Shown: piece by piece, positions 1 through 7,342 of the stretch
Numbering within the stretch: position 1 is the stretch's first letter
Layout of the letters: every line of letters begins with the position of its first letter
NCBI GenBank assembly: GCA_040752295.1
Contig: JBFMFE010000059.1
Coordinates: 1 to 28,436 of the forward strand
Direction: 5' to 3'
Source: JBFMFE01 sp040752295
GTDB taxonomy: Bacteria; UBP15; UBA6099; JBFMBQ01
DNA length: 28,436 nt
The notes under the pieces: generated by a model
What the model saw: the letters and a program-made list of their open reading frames with translations, nothing else
What the model was told of the DNA's origin: nothing
The model's database searches: none
Made by a program: the position numbers and the translations under genes

Positions 1-2
1 TG

Positions 3-1064
3 ACGGCGGGGGTCACGTATAAGACGGGGGACGGGCGGAAGGTGTTTTCCCGGAGCGGGTTTGAGGTGATGAGGGTCTTTCGCGGGGAGAGGGGAAGGGT
101 CGGGGGCGTGGACTTGAGATTCGAGTTCGGTTTTCCTTCGGGTGGAACGAAACGAAAGGTGGAAGGGACGTACAGGTTGTATCTTTTTGACGGTATGCCG
201 TACGTTTTCATGAAGGGATGGGTCAGGTTCCCCGAAACGACCCGCCGTGACGTATGCAGGGACGTGGCGTCGCGCACCGGGTCGAAGTTCGACTCGCGGT
301 GGCTGGAGGTGTTGCCCGCTCAGATAGCGCCGGGCATACGGTCCCCAAAGGGCGGTTTTCTGAAGGTCTGGAAGCACAATTTTCACAACGCGGTGAACTG
401 TTACGAGCTGAATTTCGGGGCGATTGACCCGCGGAACAGGAACGCGGACTCGTTCAACAACCACGTCACGGACGGCTGGGTCGCCGTTTCAAACGGCGAG
501 AAGGGCTTGCTGCTGGCTCACGATCAGGTCTGGAACACCTCGTTCGCGATGTGCCCCATGCGCCTCAGGGAAAGCGGAGGGATACAGAGAGTGTACATGA
601 ACCCGTTCGGGACGTACCACGGGAAACAGTTTTCCCACCTGCCGGACGGCAGCGGGGCGGCGCGCGAGCTGACGACTGCCGTGGCGCAGCAGCTCAAATC
701 CTCCGCGCCTTCCTATAACGGCGAGACCGTTTTTTTCCACGTAATGCTCGCGCCCTACATCGGGGGCGCGCCGCCGCCGAAGCTCCAGGTGGACGCCGAC
801 GCTTTCAGTCATCCCCCCGGCGTGTTCGAGGTTTCGGACGGCGGGCTGACGCTGCTGACGGAAGGATTCATGGATGATGAGATGGAAGAGGTCGTGGAGG
901 AGTACGGGCTTGCCGATGCCCTGGGGTGGGGCTACGCGGATTTTTTAGAGCACTGCAACAGCCTTCCCCCCGAAGCGGACCGGAGGCGGAAGCTGCCCGC
1001 CGTGCCGTCGCGGCTGCTCGGCAGGCTCTTCGTTGAGGCGTTGAGGGCGAAGTGGGGCCTGTGA
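3..1064 (+). CDS. Unknown protein, 5'-truncated by the window edge
   Basis: I do not recognise this family. The frame is open from the first complete codon, and the residues before the first in-frame GTG (position 42) continue the same beta-rich pattern, so the real start probably lies outside the window. About 354 residues are visible. The middle is rich in aromatic residues and beta strands, with a segment around residue 155 of the visible part reading GWVAVSNGEKGLLLAHD. This faintly recalls the beta-sandwich domains of carbohydrate-active enzymes, but that is only an impression. The last 90 residues are acidic, then helical and basic. No signal peptide or catalytic motif is visible. The gene converges on the EamA-like pair, whose stop lies 13 bp beyond its own. 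That it is a real gene is likely; its function is unknown. Confidence 0.7.
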   Translation, partial: TAGVTYKTGDGRKVFSRSGFEVMRVFRGERGRVGGVDLRFEFGFPSGGTKRKVEGTYRLYLFDGMPYVFMKGWVRFPETTRRDVCRDVASRTGSKFDSRWLEVLPAQIAPGIRSPKGGFLKVWKHNFHNAVNCYELNFGAIDPRNRNADSFNNHVTDGWVAVSNGEKGLLLAHDQVWNTSFAMCPMRLRESGGIQRVYMNPFGTYHGKQFSHLPDGSGAARELTTAVAQQLKSSAPSYNGETVFFHVMLAPYIGGAPPPKLQVDADAFSHPPGVFEVSDGGLTLLTEGFMDDEMEEVVEEYGLADALGWGYADFLEHCNSLPPEADRRRKLPAVPSRLLGRLFVEALRAKWGL

Positions 1065-1077
1065 GAAGCCGGTCCGC

Positions 1078-1440
1078 TCAGCTTCGAGAGATAAGAAAAA
1101 CGCCGGCGACGATCAGGGACACCCCGCACCAGCGGAGGGCGTTCACCTTCTCTCGGAAAAAGATTCTGGAGAAGAGGACGACGAGTACGAAATTCACGCT
1201 CACCATGGGATAAGCCATGCTGATGTCTATTCCGCTGATCGCCGCGAGGTAGAAGATCATGCTTGCGGCGAAGCAGGACACGCCCCCGACGATGTGCGGA
1301 GAGGTGAGGACGGAGAGGAGCTGACGGACCGCGCCGCCCCTCGCAAAATTGACCCCCCCTATGCGGAGGATGCCCGTCTTGAGCAGAATCTGCCCGCAGA
1401 AACCGAGGATGATGGAAACGGTCAGGAATCCGAATTCCAT
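1078..1440 (-). CDS. Half-size EamA/SMR-like membrane protein, second of a tandem pair
   Basis: A 120-residue protein with four predicted membrane helices (roughly residues 4-20, 48-68, 72-92 and 98-117) and very short loops. This is the size and layout of a small multidrug resistance or half EamA transporter. Family-like features are the QILLKTGI stretch near the N terminus, the YPMVSVNFVLVVLFSRIFFREK segment in helix 3 and the GVSLIVAGVFLISR C terminus. It starts only 5 bp after the stop of the upstream gene (1446-1844), which encodes a similar protein, so the two are almost certainly co-translated and may form a heterodimer, as ArnE/ArnF and paired SMR proteins do. The substrate cannot be read from the sequence; lipid-linked sugars, amines and drugs are all known for this fold. 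Confidence 0.8.
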   Translation of the reverse strand: MEFGFLTVSIILGFCGQILLKTGILRIGGVNFARGGAVRQLLSVLTSPHIVGGVSCFAASMIFYLAAISGIDISMAYPMVSVNFVLVVLFSRIFFREKVNALRWCGVSLIVAGVFLISRS

Positions 1441-1445
1441 GTATT

Positions 1446-1844
1446 TTACCTCTCGGTGCGCGATATGATGATCACGCCCGCGCCTATCAGTATGACGCCC
1501 GCGGCCCGCGCCGGAGTCGCGTGTTCGCCGAACACCAGCCAGCCTGCCAGGAGAATGAGAATGTAGCTGATGCTGACGAAGGGATAGGCGAAGCTGAGGT
1601 CGAGGCGCGAGATGACGTGGAGCCAGATGAGCAGGCTGACCGCGATGGCGCAGAGTCCGGCGAGCACGTAGGGGTTGGTGAAGATACCCGCGATTTCCGT
1701 CGCGACGGCGCCGCCGGCGAGGGTCACTCCGCCCATGGAATTTACGCCCTGTTTCATGAGAAGCTGCGCGCCGGAGTTGATCACGACGCCCGCGACGAGA
1801 AGCAGCTTGTACGCCGTTGTGGAGCGCTCGCCGCTTTTGGGCAA
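1446..1844 (-). CDS. Half-size EamA/SMR-like membrane protein, first of a tandem pair
   Basis: A 132-residue four-helix membrane protein homologous to its downstream neighbour; both share the GxQxLxKxG pattern in helix 1, a SxxYPxVSxxxxLxxL pattern in helix 3 and a GVxLIxAGVxxISR end. The start is a TTG at 1844, chosen because a GGAGG-type ribosome binding site lies about 9 nt upstream and the first helix begins at residue 12. EamA/SMR proteins export or flip small amphipathic molecules across the inner membrane as dimers. Two different half-size subunits in one transcription unit suggest a heterodimer with fixed opposite topologies; this is inference. The upstream tldD gene is on the same strand, but a hairpin lies between them. 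Confidence 0.8.
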   Translation of the reverse strand: MPKSGERSTTAYKLLLVAGVVINSGAQLLMKQGVNSMGGVTLAGGAVATEIAGIFTNPYVLAGLCAIAVSLLIWLHVISRLDLSFAYPFVSISYILILLAGWLVFGEHATPARAAGVILIGAGVIIISRTER

Positions 1845-1882
1845 GACGTTACGCCTCCAATCGTAAATTACGGAAACTTGTA

Positions 1883-1903
1883 AGAGCGGAGCGTTCCCGC
1901 TCT
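1883..1903 (-). terminator. Hairpin between tldD and the EamA pair
   Basis: A perfect 7-bp inverted repeat (AGAGCGG/CCGCTCT) with a 7-nt loop sits 31 bp past the tldD stop. On the minus strand it is followed by TACAAGTTT, which is only moderately T-rich. It may be a weak intrinsic terminator or an mRNA 3'-end stabiliser. Confidence 0.35.
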
Positions 1904-1933
1904 GTCCGCCGGAGGCGTTCGGCGTTCACGGGT

Positions 1934-3343
1934 TCATTCCCCCGTTCCCCCGACCACGAGTTCCGAGACCCTGATGTGTGGGCCGCCGTCGTCAACCGGC
2001 ACGCCCTGACCCAGCTTGCCGCACGTGCCGGGCATGGAGAGGGCGAAGTCCGAAGCCACGGCGTCAATTTTCGCGAGGGCTTCGAGGGTCAGCCCCGAGA
2101 CCGAGACGTCCCGGAGGAGTTTTTCCTTTTTCCCGTTCCGAATGAGCCATGATTCGCCCGCCCGGCACGTGAACTGTCCCTTTTCCGTCTGCACGTAGCC
2201 GCTGAGGGCTTTTCCGAGGAGTATGCCCGTTTCGATGTCCTTTATCATGTCCTCGAGCGTCGAGTTCCCGGGAAGGAAGAACGTGTTGCTCATGCGCACA
2301 ATGGGGCGGTGGTGGTGGCTTTCGCATCTCGCGGCGCCGTTGGGCACGGCGTTCATCCGGGCGGCGGTTTCCAGGCTGTGGAGAAGACCCTTGACCACTC
2401 CGTTTTCGATGAGGACGCGCCGGACGGCGGGCGTGCCCTCGGCGTCGTAATCGAAGCTGCCCCACGCGCCGGGGTGCGTCGGGTCGTCCACGATCGTCAC
2501 GAGGGGCGAGGCGATCCGCTGCCCGAGTTTGTCCGATATGATTGACTCGCCCGAGAGAACGTGGTCGGCTTCGGAGTTGTGACCGAACGCCTCGTGGACG
2601 AGGAGTCCGGCTATCGAGGGATCGAATATGACCGGGAACTTTCCGGAGGGCGGCGCCGCCGCGTACAGCATCCTCACGGCGCGGGCGGACGCCGCCTCTC
2701 CGAACCGGGCGGGGGCGATGCAGTCGGCGATCTCGAACCCCCCTCTGCCGCCGACGATCTCGAATGCGCGCTGGCGCGCGTCTCCGTCGGCGGCGGTGAC
2801 GCTTACCGCCACGCGCGTTCGGACGCTCAGGGATTCCACGAACGTGCCGAAACTGTTGACCACGAGCATGGAGGCCGAACCGTCCCAGTAGGTGAGACAG
2901 GTGTTCGCGACGCGCGGGTCGTATTCCCGCGCGCTCTTTTCGAGCGAAACGGCAAGGCTCACCTTTTTCTCGATCGGCACGCTCTCCGGGTGAATTTCCG
3001 CCGCGGTCACGCTTCTCCCGACGTGAGGCGGGGCGGGCTTCACCACACCCCGCTCTTTCTGTTTTCCCGCCGCTGCGCGTGCGATTGCCAGCGCGTCATC
3101 GCCGCAGCGCGCGATGAGATCGGGCGCGGTTCCGTTCGAGGACGCGAAGCCCCAGGCGCCGTCCGCGAGGACGCGTATCCCCGCCCCCATGGAGCGGGAA
3201 CCGTGTATTTTCTCCAGTCTTCCGTCCTGGACTTCTATAGTGGTGCTTGCGGCGGATATGCAGCGTGCGTCGGCGAACTCCGCCCCCCGCGATTGAAGCG
3301 ATGAGACGATTTTCCTTAGAACGCCCTCAACGTCCTTTCCCAT
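1934..3343 (-). CDS. tldD: TldD family metalloprotease
   Basis: A 469-residue member of the TldD/PmbA family of zinc peptidases, which in other bacteria degrade unfolded peptides and trim natural-product precursors such as microcin B17. The N-terminal domain (about 1-200) has the family's ADARCxxxxxTTIEVQDGRLE pattern. The HExxxH zinc motif is HEAFGH at residues 250-255, with E258 close by. The C-terminal signature runs from TCGKLGQGVPV, with C441 as the probable further zinc ligand, to DDGGPHIRVSELVVGG. Length is normal. No PmbA/TldE partner is visible in the window, although TldD usually works as a heterodimer. No ribosome binding site precedes the ATG, and a TACAAT box lies only 8 bp upstream of it. 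The upstream gene ends at a likely terminator, so tldD probably has its own promoter. Confidence 0.9.
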   Translation of the reverse strand: MGKDVEGVLRKIVSSLQSRGAEFADARCISAASTTIEVQDGRLEKIHGSRSMGAGIRVLADGAWGFASSNGTAPDLIARCGDDALAIARAAAGKQKERGVVKPAPPHVGRSVTAAEIHPESVPIEKKVSLAVSLEKSAREYDPRVANTCLTYWDGSASMLVVNSFGTFVESLSVRTRVAVSVTAADGDARQRAFEIVGGRGGFEIADCIAPARFGEAASARAVRMLYAAAPPSGKFPVIFDPSIAGLLVHEAFGHNSEADHVLSGESIISDKLGQRIASPLVTIVDDPTHPGAWGSFDYDAEGTPAVRRVLIENGVVKGLLHSLETAARMNAVPNGAARCESHHHRPIVRMSNTFFLPGNSTLEDMIKDIETGILLGKALSGYVQTEKGQFTCRAGESWLIRNGKKEKLLRDVSVSGLTLEALAKIDAVASDFALSMPGTCGKLGQGVPVDDGGPHIRVSELVVGGTGE

Positions 3344-3351
3344 GATCGGTC

Positions 3352-3357
3352 ATTGTA
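3352..3357 (-). promoter_or_regulatory. Possible -10 box (TACAAT) just upstream of tldD
   Basis: TACAAT on the minus strand ends 8 bp before the tldD ATG. If used, transcription would start at or within a few bases of the start codon, giving a nearly leaderless mRNA, in keeping with the missing ribosome binding site. No good -35 is visible. Confidence 0.25.
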
Positions 3358-3370
3358 ATGAAGGCGGGAT

Positions 3371-3400
3371 AAAAAAAGAAGCCGGGCGGCGGCGCGCTTC
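3371..3400 (-). terminator. Probable intrinsic terminator overlapping the stop of the secreted hypothetical gene
   Basis: On the minus strand a GAAGC...GCTTC stem enclosing a GC-rich 13-nt segment is followed directly by seven T residues. It overlaps the stop codon of the gene at 3399-3851 and would end the corrinoid-hypothetical transcript before tldD. Confidence 0.45.
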
Positions 3401-3851
3401 AGCGTTCAATACGCGTTTCTGGCGCGCCGGGAGTTTCTCTCGTCTGGTTCAGGAGGATTTCGAGCTGTTTTTCCACCGGCAGCGCGCTTGCGTCGAGTTT
3501 TCTGAGAAAGCGGTGCTTCATCAGCTCGACGGTATGGCTGAACGAGTCCCTGCGCAGGTCGGCGAGCGAAAGTCCGGTCTCCGTTATCAGCGCGTGCGTC
3601 GGTTCGAGCGAGAAGGGAATGAGACGGGGAACCCGGAAAACGAAAGGAGTAGGGGAGAATCGCCGCGGCGCGGCTTGCCGGCTGCGGTTTCCGCCCGGCG
3701 CCGTCAGTTTTATTTCCCGGTCCTCCGGCGGGAAAGTTCCGAGCGTGCTGCCGGCGTCCGCGCGGTTCGCGCAGAAAAACGCGGAAATCAGCCCGGCGGT
3801 CAGGAGAAGACGGATTTTAGCGAGCGCCGGCGCAGCCCCCCGCGCGCTCAT
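3399..3851 (-). CDS. Hypothetical secreted protein
   Basis: A 150-residue protein of unknown family. Residues 13-33 form a signal peptide: a hydrophobic core (LLLTAGLISAFF) followed by ADA-G as a likely signal peptidase I site near residue 33. The mature part is basic and proline-rich in its first half and helical in its second (about 85-135, with the LPVEKQLEILLNQTRE segment). Its ATG overlaps the stop of the corrinoid gene in an ATGA arrangement, so the two are translationally coupled. Whether it works with the corrinoid protein is unknown, since one protein is predicted exported and the other cytoplasmic. Codon use matches the neighbours, which supports a real gene. Confidence 0.65.
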   Translation of the reverse strand: MSARGAAPALAKIRLLLTAGLISAFFCANRADAGSTLGTFPPEDREIKLTAPGGNRSRQAAPRRFSPTPFVFRVPRLIPFSLEPTHALITETGLSLADLRRDSFSHTVELMKHRFLRKLDASALPVEKQLEILLNQTRETPGAPETRIER

Positions 3852-4492
3852 TGGGCGATGCCGAGCAGTTCCCGCGCCTTGCGCACCGCCTGCGCCGCGT
3901 CCGGCGCGTATCCGTCGGCGCCGATGTCGGCGGCGTACGATTCCGTCAGGGGCGCTCCGCCCACAAGGATTTTCACATCGCCGCGCAGTCCCTTTTTGCC
4001 GATAACCTCGATCGTGTCCTTCATTGCCCTCATTGTTGTCGTGAGAAGGGCGGACATCCCCACCAGCGACGGTTTCCTCGATTTTATCTCCGCCGCGAAT
4101 TTCTCCGGGGCGACGTCCTTCCCGAGGTCTATTATCTCGAACCCGGCGCCTTTCAGCATCGCGGCGACTATGTTTTTGCCTATGTCGTGCAGGTCGCCCT
4201 TGACGGTCCCGATGACAGCGGTGGCGAGCGGTTTGACGCCGCCCTTGACGAGCAGCGGCTGCAGCACCTCCATGCAGTTCTCCATCGCGCGCGCCGCCAC
4301 TAACAGCTCCGGCAGAAAAAACTCGTTTTTCTCGAACTTCTCGCCCACGGTGTCCATGGCGGGGATGAGCGACGTTCCGATTATTTTCTGCGCGTCGGTC
4401 CCCTTTTCGAGCAGTGAGTCCACGATGGCGCGCGCCCCGTCGCGGTCGCCCCTGATCACTTTCCCCCTCAGTTCAACGAACGTCTCTTCCAA
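3848..4492 (-). CDS. Corrinoid (B12-binding) protein of a methyltransferase system
   Basis: A MtbC/MtmC/MttC-type corrinoid protein that carries a methyl group on cobalamin between two methyltransferases. From the TTG start chosen here it has 214 residues: an N-terminal helical cap (about 1-85, with the GEKFEKNEFFLPELL segment typical of the family), then a B12-binding Rossmann domain. The cobalt-binding D-x-H-x-x-G motif is DLHDIG at residues 100-105, followed by the GMSALLTTTM strand (146-154) and the VGGAP loop near 177. An upstream in-frame GTG (4570) would add 26 residues unlike the family. I reject it because a good sigma70 promoter lies within that extension and an AAGGGGG ribosome binding site sits 8 nt before the TTG. 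No substrate-specific methyltransferase (MtaB, MttB or MtmB type) is adjacent, so its partner is unknown. Confidence 0.88.
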   Translation of the reverse strand: MEETFVELRGKVIRGDRDGARAIVDSLLEKGTDAQKIIGTSLIPAMDTVGEKFEKNEFFLPELLVAARAMENCMEVLQPLLVKGGVKPLATAVIGTVKGDLHDIGKNIVAAMLKGAGFEIIDLGKDVAPEKFAAEIKSRKPSLVGMSALLTTTMRAMKDTIEVIGKKGLRGDVKILVGGAPLTESYAADIGADGYAPDAAQAVRKARELLGIAQ

Positions 4493-4525
4493 TGAAACCG
4501 CCCCCTTTGCTCTCGTGTCGTTCAA

Positions 4526-4554
4526 ATGATATACCGGAGAAACCGCTTTTTCAA
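4526..4554 (-). promoter_or_regulatory. Sigma70 promoter of the corrinoid gene
   Basis: On the minus strand TTGAAA (4549-4554) and TATCAT (4526-4531) are separated by exactly 17 bp. Transcription should start near 4519, giving a leader of about 27 nt before the TTG codon at 4492. This promoter fixes the translation start of the corrinoid gene downstream of the long frame's GTG. Confidence 0.65.
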
Positions 4555-4636
4555 AAACCCGCCCCTTCACCCGCGCGCCTGCACGCCGCGGGACGCTGAA
4601 GCGCGCGCGCCCGCCGTAACCGTCCCGCGCGCGATT

Positions 4637-4654
4637 GCGCCGGTCCGCCGGCGC
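4637..4654. other. Strong GC hairpin between the beta-barrel and corrinoid genes
   Basis: GCGCCGG-TCCG-CCGGCGC is a perfect 7-bp stem with a 4-nt loop, 37 bp past the stop of the beta-barrel gene. There is no T-run on either side, so I call it a hairpin, perhaps protecting the mRNA 3' end, rather than an intrinsic terminator. Confidence 0.35.
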
Positions 4655-4690
4655 GGCGCCGCATTCCGGATTTAATCCCCTGCGGGCGTC

Positions 4691-5206
4691 TCAGAACCTG
4701 TACCCGGCAAACACGGCAAGCCCGCCGAGTCTCACGTCTTCGTCGGAGCCGGCGAACAGGTACGATATCTCGGCGACGCCCCCTCCGTACCACTCGTAAC
4801 CCCCGAGAAGCGTGCCGCCCATCTTCTGGTATTTTTCTCCGAGAAACGTCACCCTGTGGCTCGCGATGTCCGCGCCCAAGTAGGGACGTCCTCTTTTTTC
4901 TCCCGGCGACGGCAGGTTGCACCTGTAGCCGAACGAAAGAATCCTGCTCCGCGCCGTCTCCGACTGGTCGGTGACGTCGTGCCGCGAGTAGGTGAAGCCG
5001 AGTTTCAGACCGTGGCGCACCGCCCATTCGTAGAGCACGTCCGCCCCGTAAGCCATGTCTCCCTTCGTTCCCTGCGATCGGGGGTCTAAATACCCCAATT
5101 TCGGGACGAAGTGAAATTCGCCGTGTTCGAAGTCCTCAGCGCGGGCGCGGAACGACAGCGCCGCCGCCGCGACGACCGCGGCGATGATCAATATGCGCTT
5201 TTTCAT
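4691..5206 (-). CDS. Small outer-membrane beta-barrel protein (predicted)
   Basis: A 171-residue exported protein. Residues 1-23 are a clear Sec signal peptide (KKR, then an alanine/isoleucine-rich core ending FRARA-ED). The rest alternates polar and hydrophobic residues with many glycines and aromatics (HFVPKLGYLDP, GLKLGFTYSRHD, GGYEWYGGGVAEISYLF). It ends in phenylalanine preceded by GYR (AGYRF), the classical C-terminal signal recognised by the BAM machinery. The length suits an 8-strand barrel like OmpX or OmpW; the specific family is not recognised. A GGGAGGT ribosome binding site lies 4-5 nt before the ATG. A promoter with a perfect TATAAT lies about 120 bp upstream, so the gene is probably monocistronic. 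Confidence 0.75.
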   Translation of the reverse strand: MKKRILIIAAVVAAAALSFRARAEDFEHGEFHFVPKLGYLDPRSQGTKGDMAYGADVLYEWAVRHGLKLGFTYSRHDVTDQSETARSRILSFGYRCNLPSPGEKRGRPYLGADIASHRVTFLGEKYQKMGGTLLGGYEWYGGGVAEISYLFAGSDEDVRLGGLAVFAGYRF

Positions 5207-5293
5207 ATATACCTCCCCGGAAAAGTCTCACGGATTTAATAGCGAAAGGAGCTTCACTTCGAGCGGTCCGTTCAATCGGGATTTTCGCCTCTT

Positions 5294-5353
5294 TCACCTC
5301 CTTTTCCGTCCTTTTGAGGCTGGATTATACAAGGTCGCCGGGTTCGTGAACAA
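5294..5353 (-). promoter_or_regulatory. Promoter and leader upstream of the beta-barrel gene
   Basis: On the minus strand TTGTTC (5348-5353) and a perfect TATAAT (5324-5329) are 18 bp apart, predicting a start near 5317 and a leader of about 110 nt. Within the leader, 5294-5305 reads AAAAGGAGGTGA, a perfect match to the anti-Shine-Dalgarno sequence with no convincing gene behind it. It may be decoration or a ribosome standby site. Confidence 0.5.
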
Positions 5354-5468
5354 GGGCGGTTATTCCGGAACGGAAGGAACGATGAAACAGGGGCTGAACG
5401 CCGGGCGCGTTGAGCGGTCGGCTGCGCGGCGGCGTCTGGAGATTCCGCCGGGTCGGGATTTACCGGTA

Positions 5469-6416
5469 TTACCTGCCCGGCGGCGTTTCGGGCGTGGAGA
5501 CGGGATGGAAGAGCCGCGCGCCGGCGACGTTGAAATCCGCTATCATCTTCTGCGCTTCGGGCGAGGTCAGCCATGCTATGAGCGTCATCGCGCCCATGTA
5601 GTTGCAGTCGGGGCAGCGCGCCGGGTTGACGGCGATTACGCTGTACGGGTTGTCGAGCGCCGGATCACCCTCGAACAGAACGTCCAGTTCGAGTTTCCCC
5701 TTCATCGAGAGGAACGTGCCGCGGTCGGTGAGGGTGTACGCTTCCTTCTCGCTCGCCATCATGAGCACCGCGCCCATGCCCCGACCGGCGTCAATGTACC
5801 ACCCTCCTTCGGGGTTGACGCCCGCGCTTTCCCAGAGTTCCTTTTCTTTCCGGTGAGTGCCCGAATCGTCGCCTCGCGAGACGAACGCCGCGCCGGCTGC
5901 GGCGATGCCGGACATGGCGTCGGCGGCGGAGCCTGCCGAGCGCACTCCGGCGGGGTCGCTGCCCGGACCGGCGATCACGAAATCGTTGTACATCACGACC
6001 CGGCGGTTGACGCCGAAGCCGCCCGCCAGGAACTCGTCCTCGGCGGCGGGGGCGTGGACGAGGACAAGGTCAACGTCTCCCTGCTCGGCGAGCCTGAACG
6101 CTTTCCCCGAGCCGACCGGAAGCACGTCCACCTTGACGTTTAACCGTTTCTCGAACGCCGGGAGAAGGTGGTCGAGTATTCCCGAGTTCACTGCGCTCGT
6201 CGTGGTCGCGAGACGCAGGCGGTGCCGGACGCCCGTTTTTGCGGCGCCGGGCGCTTTCCCCGCGGGTCTGTACCCGCAGCAGGAAGGAACGGACAGCGGG
6301 AGAAACAGCAGTATGAGGACGACGAGGCGCGTCGCGCCTTCCGTTCCGCGTTTCCTCAACCGGGATTCACCGCGGCATGCGGCGCCGCCGGCAAAAGGCA
6401 TGGCGTGCCGGGTCAT
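5469..6416 (-). CDS. tupA: TupA-like tungstate/oxyanion-binding lipoprotein or exported protein
   Basis: A periplasmic binding protein of the TupA (tungstate ABC transporter) type. After an unusually long basic N-region, a hydrophobic segment (about 31-45) leads to SVPSCC, an imperfect lipobox, so it may be lipid-anchored near C46. The mature protein has the oxyanion motif ATTTS at 70-74, VGSGKA (101-106), DLVLVHAP (116-123), the MYNDFVIAGP strand and the family signature SRGDDSGTH at 180-188. Near the C terminus, where relatives usually read VNPxxxPxVNY, this protein has VNPARCPDCNY, a CxxC. The start lies 3 bp after the slipin stop, so it is the last gene of the M48-NfeD-slipin operon. No TupB permease or TupC ATPase is present, so a transport role is unproven. 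A later start is possible. Confidence 0.82.
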   Translation of the reverse strand: MTRHAMPFAGGAACRGESRLRKRGTEGATRLVVLILLFLPLSVPSCCGYRPAGKAPGAAKTGVRHRLRLATTTSAVNSGILDHLLPAFEKRLNVKVDVLPVGSGKAFRLAEQGDVDLVLVHAPAAEDEFLAGGFGVNRRVVMYNDFVIAGPGSDPAGVRSAGSAADAMSGIAAAGAAFVSRGDDSGTHRKEKELWESAGVNPEGGWYIDAGRGMGAVLMMASEKEAYTLTDRGTFLSMKGKLELDVLFEGDPALDNPYSVIAVNPARCPDCNYMGAMTLIAWLTSPEAQKMIADFNVAGARLFHPVSTPETPPGR

Positions 6417-6419
6417 CGC

Positions 6420-7193
6420 CTATTCTTTCTTCAAGCCCCGGATGAACGGCGTGAAAAGGTCAATCGGGACCGGGAAGATGGTCGTTGAATTGTGCTCGGA
6501 AGCGACTTCCGCCAGCGTCTGCAGGAAACGGAGCTGGAGCGCCATGGGGTGTTCGCCGATGACGGAGGCTGCGTCGGCGAGTTTCTGGGACGCCTGGTAT
6601 TCGCCTTCGGCGGCGATGATCTTGGCGCGCCGCTCGCGCTCGGCTTCAGCCTGCCTCGCCATCGCGCGCTGCATCCCGCCGGGGAGTTCGACGTCCTTTA
6701 CCTCTACGGTTGAGACCTTGATTCCCCACGGATCGGTGTGGTCGTCCACGATGGTCTGGAGCTGCTGGTTGATTTTTTCGCGCTGAGCTAAAAGCTCGTC
6801 GAGTTCGGACTGCCCCAGGACGCTCCTCAGCGTGGTCTGTGCGATCTGTGACGTGGCGGCTATGTAGTTCTCGACCTCGATGATCGCCTTTTCGGGTTCG
6901 ACGACCCTGAAGTAGACCACAGCGTTGACCTTGACCGGCACGTTGTCCCTCGTGATGACTTCCTGGGTCGGGACGTCCATTGTGACCGTGCGCAGGTCCA
7001 CCCGGATGAGACGGTCTATGCCGGGTATGATGATGATAAGCCCCGGACCGTTTCCTCCGAGCAGTCCCTTGCTGAGCCGCCCGAGCCTGAGGATCACCGC
7101 CCGCTCGTACTCCGGGAGAATCTTCAGCGACGAGGCGAGCACGAGTATCCCAATGACTATCACCGCTATGATCGAGTGCGGAATTCCCTGCAT
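6420..7193 (-). CDS. Slipin, stomatin-like SPFH membrane protein
   Basis: A 257-residue slipin of normal length. It has an N-terminal membrane segment (about 7-23, IIAVIVIGILVLASSL) and then the SPFH/Band 7 domain (about 28-190), with the typical YERAVILRLGR and GPGLIIIIPGIDR stretches, VDLRTVTMDVPTQEVITRDNV and QTTLRSVLGQSELDELL. A charged coiled-coil helix follows (about 180-225, AMARQAEAERERRAKIIAAEGE), and then a hydrophobic C-terminal part. Slipins form membrane-bound oligomeric rings. They are commonly encoded next to NfeD proteases, which cleave their C-terminal region. Here nfeD lies directly upstream, 149 bp away. An AAGGGGGG ribosome binding site precedes the ATG. A weak TTGAAA-15-TATAGA pair in the gap could be an internal promoter. 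Confidence 0.93.
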   Translation of the reverse strand: MQGIPHSIIAVIVIGILVLASSLKILPEYERAVILRLGRLSKGLLGGNGPGLIIIIPGIDRLIRVDLRTVTMDVPTQEVITRDNVPVKVNAVVYFRVVEPEKAIIEVENYIAATSQIAQTTLRSVLGQSELDELLAQREKINQQLQTIVDDHTDPWGIKVSTVEVKDVELPGGMQRAMARQAEAERERRAKIIAAEGEYQASQKLADAASVIGEHPMALQLRFLQTLAEVASEHNSTTIFPVPIDLFTPFIRGLKKE

Positions 7194-7342
7194 GACGTTC
7201 CCCCCTTATTTATTCGTGTTTTTGAAATCTCTTCCCCGACGGCACAACAGTCTATATCAAAACGCGGACGGTTTCAACCGCATGGCGGTAATTCCGGCGC
7301 GGCGCCCAGTGGAGCGCCTCCGGTCGTACGGGCGGAGGGGGG

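Noticed and set aside
4493..4570. N-terminal extension of the corrinoid protein from GTG at 4570
   Set aside because: It contains a TTGAAA-17-TATCAT promoter, lacks family similarity and has no ribosome binding site; the TTG at 4492 has one.
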